From Armatimonadota bacterium (GTDB taxonomy: Bacteria > Armatimonadota > UBA5829): 52,368 nucleotides of DNA. Below the pieces are notes generated by a model that saw nothing but the letters and a program-made list of their open reading frames with translations, ran no database searches and was not told the DNA's origin. A program made the position numbers and the translations under genes. The DNA is taken from NCBI GenBank assembly GCA_029907315.1, contig JARYME010000006.1, positions 1 to 52,368 of the forward strand, read 5' to 3'. Of the stretch, positions 46,597 through 52,368 are shown one piece after another; the first letter of the stretch is position 1, and each line of letters begins with the position of its first letter.

Positions 46597-47700
46597 ATGG
46601 AGATGGTAACGCCGCGAATCGAGATTCTGGAGGACGGCGCAGTTTACGGAAAGTTCGTCGCCGAGCCGCTGGAACAGGGATTCGGCTATACCATTGGCAA
46701 TGCTTTGAGGAGGGTTCTTCTTTCCTCAATTCCTGGTGCAGCGATCACTACTGTAAAGATCGATGGTGTGCTGCACGAATTCTCAACAATTCCGGGCGTG
46801 CGCGAGGATACGACTGAACTGATACTCAACTTGCGTGAAGTATTCGTCCGATTGGATTTGGACGGTACTGAACAGTCCGGACCAGTAATAATAAGACTGG
46901 ACGTCCATGGTCCCGGTGAGGTCACAGGTGCTGATATTCAGACCCCACCGGAGGTTACGATAGTCAATCCCGAAGTTCACATAGCTACTCTCGACGACGA
47001 GACTGCTACATTGAGAGCAGAAATGACCGTCGAACGCGGCAAGGGGTACGTGCTTCCTGACAGACAAAAGAAGGCGCAGCTTCCGATCGGTGTTATTCCA
47101 GTCGGAGCGGTGTTCACGCCTGTGCGGAAGGTCAGCTACACAGTGGATCCTACGCGGGTTGGACACAGAACGGATTACGACAGGCTCATTCTGGAAGTGA
47201 CAACCAACGGTACGATCTCGCCCAGCGAGGCCGTGAGTGAGGCTGCGCGGATACTGGACGAGCAGATCAGACTGTTCTTTGACTTTGCTGGGCGACCTAG
47301 AAGCGCCGTCGGTGAACTGGGTCGCGGTGGCAAGAGTGCTCTTCCCAGTCCGCCTAACGCGCGGATCGAGGAGCTTGATTTCTCAGTTAGGACCTATAAC
47401 TGCTTGAAGAAAGCCAATATTCTGACTATTCAAGATTTGGTGCAGCTTAGCGAGGCGGACCTGCTGAACATCAGGAACTTCGGTAGGAAGTCACTAATGG
47501 AGGTGAAAGAGAAACTCGCGTCGCTGAACCTTTCACTCCGAGAATCAGGTGAAGCAAAGCCGAACGCTGCTGCGCCGACGGAAGAACAGGTTCAAACGGA
47601 GCAAGAAACCGGCGAAAGTGAGCCGGATGAGGCGACAGAGGACACCGAAAACTCGGAAGCCTTGGCAGGTGAAGAAGGGTCTGAGGATACAGGACAATAG
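46597..47700 (+). CDS. rpoA: RNA polymerase alpha subunit with acidic C-terminal extension
   Basis: Alpha-NTD (about 1-230) has FVAEPLEQGFGYTIGNALRRVLLSSIPGAAITTVKIDG and VSEAARILDEQIRLFFDFAG. The alpha-CTD includes EELDFSVRTYNCLKKANILTIQDLVQLSEADLLNIRNFGRKSL, which contacts UP elements and activators. Some 50 residues follow that are strongly acidic (ESEPDEATEDTENSEALAGEEGSEDTGQ). Total 367 residues against a usual 310-330. Confidence 0.98.
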   Translation: MEMVTPRIEILEDGAVYGKFVAEPLEQGFGYTIGNALRRVLLSSIPGAAITTVKIDGVLHEFSTIPGVREDTTELILNLREVFVRLDLDGTEQSGPVIIRLDVHGPGEVTGADIQTPPEVTIVNPEVHIATLDDETATLRAEMTVERGKGYVLPDRQKKAQLPIGVIPVGAVFTPVRKVSYTVDPTRVGHRTDYDRLILEVTTNGTISPSEAVSEAARILDEQIRLFFDFAGRPRSAVGELGRGGKSALPSPPNARIEELDFSVRTYNCLKKANILTIQDLVQLSEADLLNIRNFGRKSLMEVKEKLASLNLSLRESGEAKPNAAAPTEEQVQTEQETGESEPDEATEDTENSEALAGEEGSEDTGQ

Positions 47701-47715
47701 TGAGGGATTTGACGA

Positions 47716-48144
47716 ATGCGACATCGTGTTGCTGGTAGAAAACTGGACTTGCCTACCGATCAGCGGATGGCGCTGCTGAAGGGTATAGTGCGGTCCTTGA
47801 TAATGTACGAACACGTGGAGACGACGGAGCCGCGGGCAAAAGAGGCTAAAGCTATCGCCGAGAAACTGATTTCCTTGGCGAAGAAGAATACGCTGGAGGC
47901 AAGAAGACAAGCCCGCAGGCTTCTTCCGCCGCCGCGTGTTTCTCGCAGCTTGTTGAGCTTGAGGGGCAAGGCCCAGAGCGAGGCGAGGAAATCGCTAGCC
48001 GCGCAGGATCCTGTTAAAAGGCTGTTTGACGAGGTTGCCCCGAAGTTTGCTGACAAGGGAAGTGGTTTCGTGCGGATTACCAAGATAGGTTTCCGCCGCG
48101 GCGATGGGGCTCCTCTTGTTAAGATGGAGTTGGCGTACGACTAG
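47716..48144 (+). CDS. rplQ: 50S ribosomal protein L17
   Basis: MRHRVAGRKLDLPTDQRMALLKGIVRSLIMYEHVETTEPRAKEAKAIAEKLISLAKK, and a C-terminus GSGFVRITKIGFRRGDGAPLVKMEL. 142 residues, a little long from a mid insertion (ARRLLPPPRVSRSLLSLRGKA). Confidence 0.98.
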   Translation: MRHRVAGRKLDLPTDQRMALLKGIVRSLIMYEHVETTEPRAKEAKAIAEKLISLAKKNTLEARRQARRLLPPPRVSRSLLSLRGKAQSEARKSLAAQDPVKRLFDEVAPKFADKGSGFVRITKIGFRRGDGAPLVKMELAYD

Positions 48145-48191
48145 GATTGCCCGTTCCATTCTGAGCTTTTGGAGAGCTGCAGCAGGTTGCT

Positions 48192-48929
48192 TTGCGCAAC
48201 ATCAAAGTAATTCTTGAATACGACGGCACGGATTTTTACGGATTTCAGTATCAGCCTGGAGTGCCGACAATCCAAGGTGAATTGGAGAAAGCGCTCTCCA
48301 AGATTTTCAAGGAGCGGATTACCGTATATGGTTCCGGGCGAACCGATGCAGGGGTTCATGCTCTGGGTCAGGTAATAAACTTCCGGTCGCATGGAACGAT
48401 ACCTATTGACCGGGTGTGTGTTGCGATGAATTCGCTGCTGCCGCCGTCGATAGCGGCGATCTCCGCGTGTGAGGTTGATGAGCACTTCCACGCGCGGTAT
48501 TCGGCGAAATCTCGTCTCTACAGATATGTTATTCTTAATAGGAGTGTGCGCAGCGCGATCCAAGGGCGATTCTGTTGGCACGTTCCTCAGCAGTTGGATT
48601 TGTTGGCGATGAGCGAAGCCGCTCAGTGTCTGGTCGGAGTGCATGATTTTGCGGCGTTTGCGGCCGCGGATCGCGATGAGAAGGATTCGAGCGTGAGGAA
48701 CGTTATGCATGTGTCCCTGGAACGGCAGGGAGACAATGTAATCTTCGACATTAGAGCGAATGCCTTTCTGCGGTCGATGGTTAGAAGTATCGTGGGAACG
48801 CTCGTCGAGATCGGGGTAGGGAAGAGAAGCGTATCTGAGATGCGCGAAATACTGGAATCTCGTGACCGCAGGGCGGCCGGCAAAACGGCTCCGCCGCAAG
48901 GACTCTTTCTCGTAGAGGTTGAATACTGA
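48192..48929 (+). CDS. truA: tRNA pseudouridine(38-40) synthase
   Basis: Modifies the anticodon arm of many tRNAs. The catalytic Asp is in [51 protein letters not shown] opens the protein and [17 protein letters not shown] is the C-terminal motif. TTG start; 245 residues. Its stop overlaps the rplM ATG (TGATG). Confidence 0.98.
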   Translation: MRNIKVILEYDGTDFYGFQYQPGVPTIQGELEKALSKIFKERITVYGSGRTDAGVHALGQVINFRSHGTIPIDRVCVAMNSLLPPSIAAISACEVDEHFHARYSAKSRLYRYVILNRSVRSAIQGRFCWHVPQQLDLLAMSEAAQCLVGVHDFAAFAAADRDEKDSSVRNVMHVSLERQGDNVIFDIRANAFLRSMVRSIVGTLVEIGVGKRSVSEMREILESRDRRAAGKTAPPQGLFLVEVEY

Positions 48930-49360
48930 TGAAGACGTATTTTGCTAGGAAGGAAGACGTCACCAGAAAATGGTACGTAGTTGATGCCACCGGCGTGCCG
49001 TTGGGTAGGCTGGCTGCGGAGGTCGCCAAGATCCTTCGTGGAAAGCACAAGCCTATTTTCACGCCGCACGTCGACTGCGGTGACCACGTAATAATAGTCA
49101 ATGCCGATAAGTGTGTGCTTACTGGACACAAGTCGGAAGAGATACTTTATTGGCACTCCGGTTATCCCGGCGGGCTCAAGAGCATATCTCGCGGCAAACT
49201 GATGGCTGTCTCGCCCGTGAAAGCTGTGCGAAGGGCTGTGAAGGGCATGCTGCCTCATAATCGGCTTGGTGATGCTATGATCAAGAAGCTCAAGATATAC
49301 GCTGGTCCGGAGCACAAGCATCAGGCTCAAAAGCCTGAGGAGCTCAAGCTCAATATATGA
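48929..49360 (+). CDS. rplM: 50S ribosomal protein L13
   Basis: [51 protein letters not shown] and [39 protein letters not shown]. 143 residues; coupled to truA. Confidence 0.99.
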   Translation: MKTYFARKEDVTRKWYVVDATGVPLGRLAAEVAKILRGKHKPIFTPHVDCGDHVIIVNADKCVLTGHKSEEILYWHSGYPGGLKSISRGKLMAVSPVKAVRRAVKGMLPHNRLGDAMIKKLKIYAGPEHKHQAQKPEELKLNI

Positions 49361-49396
49361 TCAATTTCTGATACCTAGAGCAAGTCGGAGGACGAT

Positions 49397-49792
49397 TTGG
49401 AAGAAGTCGCTAGATACTACGGAACAGGGCATAGGAAAACCGCTGTAGCCAAGGTATGGCTGGTTCCGGGTCAGGGCAACGTCACGATAAACGGCGTTCC
49501 GATGAGCGAGTACCTGGGCCGCAAGTCATTGGAATTGCAGGTGCTCCAGCCGTTGGAAGCCGTGGGCGCACTGGGTGCGTACGACGTGATAGCTGATGTC
49601 AGGGGCGGAGGCATAGCAGGGCAAGCTGGAGCCATCCGTCACGGGATTGCAAAGGCTTTGCTGCAGGTGAGCCCCGAAATGCGCACACCGCTTAGGCGCC
49701 AAGGTTTCCTTACCAGAGATCCGAGAGTTAAGGAACGAAAGAAATACGGGCGCAAGAGAGCAAGAAGAGGATTCCAGTTCTCGAAGCGCTAA
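49397..49792 (+). CDS. rpsI: 30S ribosomal protein S9
   Basis: [40 protein letters not shown] and the P-site tail [28 protein letters not shown] start after a GGAGGAC; 131 residues. Last gene of the super-cluster. Confidence 0.99.
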   Translation: MEEVARYYGTGHRKTAVAKVWLVPGQGNVTINGVPMSEYLGRKSLELQVLQPLEAVGALGAYDVIADVRGGGIAGQAGAIRHGIAKALLQVSPEMRTPLRRQGFLTRDPRVKERKKYGRKRARRGFQFSKR

Positions 49793-49819
49793 ATCGAGAT
49801 CGTATGTTCAGCCAACTTG

Positions 49820-49862
49820 GGCCGGCTTGGTGAGAGATTGTGCCGAGCCGGCTCTGTTTTTT
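49820..49862 (+). terminator. intrinsic terminator closing the ribosomal super-cluster
   Basis: GCCGGCTTGG (49821-49830) pairs with CCGAGCCGGC (49843-49852), ten pairs with one G-U, then CTCTG... and TTTTTT to 49862. Confidence 0.92.
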
Positions 49863-50174
49863 GCAATCCGTGCAACGAAGGGGAGGTCCACGGCACTTTA
49901 CCGGAGAAGGTTAAGATGTCCGACTAAAAAGAGCGGTGATAGGTAATGGCTGCACCGCTGGACTGTCAAATGTTCAGCGACAGCGCTCACCGGGGGATCG
50001 TAAAGGTCCGTCGTCTACTCCGCGGCCTCGCCATAGTGTGAGGGTCGGACGCGGAGCCAGCCAACGCAGAGGAGTTCGGGGCAACTTCGATTCTCGCGTG
50101 CTGGCTCTCTTGCTCGCACGGATGCGTCTTTGTGATCTACAGGTATTCTTGGCGCGGCACCGAGTCACCTTAGC
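49863..50174 (+). other. intergenic stretch with no convincing gene
   Basis: About 310 bases between the rpsI terminator and the RluD-type gene. Two ORFs in the track (49936-50196 plus, 49974-50168 minus) are Arg-rich and low in recognisable structure, and look like chance frames. I see no strong promoter, tRNA or riboswitch here. A short ATG-TCC-GAC-TAA with GGAGAAGG before it (near 49916) is noted without interpretation. Confidence 0.4.
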
Positions 50175-51161
50175 ATGGCGACCACACGTGAACTGATGGT
50201 CGATGATGGTAGTGAAGAGCGGCTCGACGTCTACCTAGCCAATAGACTGGGAGATCTCTCGCGTTCAACCGTCCAGAAGCTTATCGAGAAAGGCAGCGTT
50301 CTTGTTAACGGACGAACAGTCCGGTCGAGCTACAAAGTTCAATCGGGCGACCGAATAAGTGTTTATGTGCCCGATGCCGAACCGAGCCATCTTGCCCCCG
50401 AGCAAATTCCCCTCGAAATAGTCTACGAGGACCGAGATCTGATTGTCGTAAACAAACCTCGCGGAATGACCGTGCATCCAGCCCCGGGATCTGCGCACGG
50501 AACACTTGTGAATGCTGTTCTCGCTCACTGCGAGCAGCTTTCAGGTGTCGGAGGAGAGGAAAGGCCTGGTATAGTACACCGGCTCGACAAAGACACCTCA
50601 GGACTATTAGTTATTGCCAAGACTGATGCTGCTCATCATGATCTTCAGCGTCAAATTCAGAGTCGGACGGCTGAACGACGTTACTTGGCGTTGGTATGGG
50701 GTGAACCGAGTTTTAATAAAGCTGTGGTTGACGCACCTATTGGCAGGCATCCTACCGATAGGCAGCGCATGGCAGTCATAAAGAATACTGATAGATACAC
50801 TGCGCGCGAGGCAGTCACGCACCTGGCGGTCCGTAAGCGCTTTCGAGGCTTTACCCTCTTGGAGGCAAAACTGGACACGGGTCGTACGCATCAGATACGC
50901 GTACATTGTTCTTTCATAGGGTATCCTGTAGTAGGAGATTCAGTATACGGTGCCAAAGACAGGAAACCGCCTGCGGATTATACCAAGCAAGAACAAATCG
51001 AGTTGGCTGGCTTGATAGATGCCTTGAACGGCCAGGCGCTGCACGCTTACCAACTTTGCTTTGACCATCCTGCCACGGGCGAGAGAATGTGTTTCGAGGT
51101 GCCGCCACCACGAGAAATGGCTGTTCTGATCGAATGGCTGGAGAAGCATTCAAACAGGTAA
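50175..51161 (+). CDS. rluD: RluD-type 23S rRNA/tRNA pseudouridine synthase
   Basis: RluA-family enzyme with an N-terminal S4 domain (RLDVYLANRLGDLSRSTVQKLIEKGSVLVNGRTV) and a catalytic domain with IVYEDRDLIVVNKPRGMTVHPA, the catalytic Asp in PGIVHRLDKDTSGLLVIAKT, LEAKLDTGRTHQIRVH and YPVVGDSVYG. 328 residues. S4 plus this length matches RluD rather than RluA or RluC for certain only by search. No clear ribosome site before ATG 50175; a second in-frame ATG (MVDDGSEERL) lies seven codons in. Confidence 0.9.
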   Translation: MATTRELMVDDGSEERLDVYLANRLGDLSRSTVQKLIEKGSVLVNGRTVRSSYKVQSGDRISVYVPDAEPSHLAPEQIPLEIVYEDRDLIVVNKPRGMTVHPAPGSAHGTLVNAVLAHCEQLSGVGGEERPGIVHRLDKDTSGLLVIAKTDAAHHDLQRQIQSRTAERRYLALVWGEPSFNKAVVDAPIGRHPTDRQRMAVIKNTDRYTAREAVTHLAVRKRFRGFTLLEAKLDTGRTHQIRVHCSFIGYPVVGDSVYGAKDRKPPADYTKQEQIELAGLIDALNGQALHAYQLCFDHPATGERMCFEVPPPREMAVLIEWLEKHSNR

Positions 51162-51373
51162 AAGTAGGCGACGTTGTCGAAATGCGCAAACCTCATGCCT
51201 GCGGCTCATCAGATTGGTTGGTGATTCGTGTCGGGGCTGACATTGGCATAAGGTGCGTTGGATGCGGCAGGCGTGTTCTGTTGAGCCCCGCGGATTTTCG
51301 GAGGCACATGAAGCCTTCATCTCAACACCGATCGGTTGGCACACAGCAAATCGATGACAGCGAGTTGATCTAA
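51134..51373 (+). CDS. DUF951-family small protein
   Basis: The core reads VKVGDVVEMRKPHACGSSDWLVIRVGADIGIRCVGCGRRVLLSPADFRR, which matches the DUF951 family of Gram-positive bacteria: a Cys-Gly after KPH, then CxxCGRRV. Three Cys and one His may bind metal. Function is unknown. ATG 51134 lies in the end of the RluD gene (28-base overlap), giving 79 residues; the track's 51089 start is deeper in that gene. The polar tail after residue 60 is not part of the family core. Confidence 0.8.
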   Translation: MAGEAFKQVKVGDVVEMRKPHACGSSDWLVIRVGADIGIRCVGCGRRVLLSPADFRRHMKPSSQHRSVGTQQIDDSELI

Positions 51374-51374
51374 G

Positions 51375-52100
51375 ATGTCACGATTCTTTTGTGGTGCTTG
51401 TGGTTGGAACTATTGGCATTGGCGTGGGGTGTTTTATCCTGAGGAACTGCGGACCTGGGATTGGTTGGGGTACTACGCGCAGTTCTTTGATACGGTGGAG
51501 ATCAATGCCTCGTTCTATCGGTTGCCTGAACGCAAAACCTTCGAACGGTGGCGCAAAGCTACGCCGGACGGTTTTGTGTTTGCTGTCAAAGCAAGCCGAT
51601 ACCTGACGCATGTTAAGAAGCTTGTTGATCCGGAAGAGCCTCTACAACGGTTGTTGGAGCATTCGGAGGGACTCGGTGAAAAACGAGGGCCTATATTGTT
51701 CCAGTTCCCTCCTAGTTGGGAGATCGACTTGGATCGCCTTGAGCAGTTTCTTAGGATCTTGCCCCCGGGACTCCGTACAGCTTTTGAATTTCGCAACAGC
51801 ACGTGGCATACCGAAGAACTATGGGACTTGCTTTCACGTTATGGCGCTGCCTACTGCATGATGGATTCTCCTGGACTGCCTCTACACATTCGGCGGACTG
51901 CAGACTTTGCTTATTTGCGCATGCATTCTGGTGGCGAAGAACAGCGAGGCAATTATACTGACGAAGCTCTAGCAGTATGGGCAGAAAGAATCCGTCGAAT
52001 GCTCGAAGATGGGGATTTCTATGTATATTTCAACAACGATATCCACGGCTACGCTGTCCAGAATGCCCTGACACTGCGCAAAATGGTCCTAGGAGAATAA
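51375..52100 (+). CDS. DUF72-family protein (YecE-like)
   Basis: TIM-barrel-like DUF72 protein of unknown function. Hallmarks: FFCGACGWNYWHWRGVFYPEEL, FFDTVEINASFYRLPERKTFERW, ATPDGFVFAVKASRYLTHVKKL, ILFQFPPSW and the C-terminal VYFNNDIHGYAVQNALTL. 241 residues, normal. It follows the DUF951 gene by two bases and may be co-transcribed with it and rluD. Confidence 0.9.
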   Translation: MSRFFCGACGWNYWHWRGVFYPEELRTWDWLGYYAQFFDTVEINASFYRLPERKTFERWRKATPDGFVFAVKASRYLTHVKKLVDPEEPLQRLLEHSEGLGEKRGPILFQFPPSWEIDLDRLEQFLRILPPGLRTAFEFRNSTWHTEELWDLLSRYGAAYCMMDSPGLPLHIRRTADFAYLRMHSGGEEQRGNYTDEALAVWAERIRRMLEDGDFYVYFNNDIHGYAVQNALTLRKMVLGE

Positions 52101-52248
52101 AGACTCGCTTGGTCAAGAGATACGAAACTGCGGAAGTTCTTTCAGGGTATAGTATTGCGCAGCAATTCTCGAGTACAAGCTGGTTTATCCTGGCCTGGAC
52201 TTGACTTTGACGACTGCGGGTAGTGGCTCGGACGCGAACAGCTGCTGT

Positions 52249-52277
52249 TTCGTCTGTTCTTCTGCCGGTGGTATACT
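52249..52277 (+). promoter_or_regulatory. possible promoter of the last gene
   Basis: TATACT at 52272-52277 preceded by TGG (extended -10); the -35 region (TTCGTC) is poor. It lies 23 bases before the TTG of the zinc-ribbon gene. The 150 bases upstream show no gene. Confidence 0.4.
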
Positions 52278-52299
52278 AGAGTCTGAGGAGGTGGCAGCC

Positions 52300-52368
52300 T
52301 TGAAGTGTGGTTCGGATATTCCTGAGCAGACGCGACAGTGTCCCAAGTGTGGGACGATTAATGAGTTT
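52300..52368 (+). CDS. zinc-ribbon protein, N-terminal fragment (cut by window edge)
   Basis: TTG 52300 follows GAGGAGGTGG, a very strong ribosome site, by about five bases. The 23 visible residues read KCGSDIPEQTRQCPKCGTINEF. This is the usual zinc-ribbon opening of bacterial membrane or regulatory proteins, although the first half has one Cys where CxxC is typical. The rest of the protein, and thus its role, is outside the window. Confidence 0.65.
   Translation, partial: MKCGSDIPEQTRQCPKCGTINEF

Noticed and set aside
49936-50196. 86-residue ORF before the RluD-type gene
   Set aside because: Arg-rich chance frame without convincing ribosome site or family resemblance; it overlaps the start of rluD.

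Overview
The window is a stretch of bacterial chromosome dominated by core genes. I see no rRNA, tRNA, CRISPR array, prophage or insertion sequence. By eye the base composition is close to half GC, and TTG/GTG starts are frequent even in ribosomal protein genes. The bacterium looks diderm, because it has an LptD/OstA-type outer-membrane assembly protein. It nevertheless carries gene orders familiar from Gram-positive (Terrabacteria) genomes: rpsO-pnp-M16 peptidase-dapB-asd-RNase J, and a fused str-S10-spc-alpha cluster running through adk-map-infA-rpmJ to truA-rplM-rpsI. RNase J, zinc-type S14 and YchF fit this. A diderm Terrabacteria lineage such as Armatimonadota is my best guess, with low confidence.

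Layout. Positions 1-4.9 kb hold a minus-strand operon: DegT aminotransferase, sugar-phosphate nucleotidyltransferase, ahcY, WecG/TagA glycosyltransferase and a PfkB kinase cut by the window edge. It is read from a good promoter at about 4.93 kb. Positions 5-15 kb are a mixed region: D-lyxose/D-mannose isomerase, PIG-L deacetylase, ftsY, a polyprenyl-phosphate type GT2, gdhA, a secreted two-part protein split by one in-frame amber codon, a nitroreductase, a short LptD-like protein and a CPA2 antiporter. Positions 15-25 kb carry a GH130 enzyme, then rpsO-pnp-M16-dapB-asd-rnj-ychF. Positions 25-50 kb are the ribosomal super-cluster: rpsL-rpsG-fusA-tuf, then rpsJ to rplE, a second EF-G-like gene, rpsN to secY, adk-map-infA-rpmJ, rpsM-rpsK-rpsD-rpoA-rplQ, truA, rplM and rpsI, closed by a strong terminator. 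Positions 50-52.4 kb hold an RluD-type pseudouridine synthase, a DUF951 protein, a DUF72 protein and the start of a zinc-ribbon protein.

How the genes fit together. The 25-50 kb block makes the ribosome, translation factors, RNA polymerase alpha and the Sec channel. The 16-24 kb block handles RNA turnover (PNPase, RNase J), S15 and two steps of the lysine/diaminopimelate pathway. The first 15 kb mixes envelope sugar chemistry (nucleotide-sugar enzymes, glycosyltransferases, LptD) with methyl-cycle and nitrogen genes, plus a possible mannose theme.

The most interesting signals are regulatory or architectural rather than a new defence or mobile system. They are: an rpsO leader able to form a pseudoknot; a consensus promoter followed by an intrinsic terminator ahead of gdhA; a structured, terminator-bearing leader before rpsL; an EF-G paralogue with altered GTPase motifs wedged between rplE and rpsN; a tuf gene whose codon usage changes abruptly near its 3' end; acidic tails on L22, S5 and RpoA; and the amber-split secreted protein. 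All calls come from reading the sequence; no database search was run.
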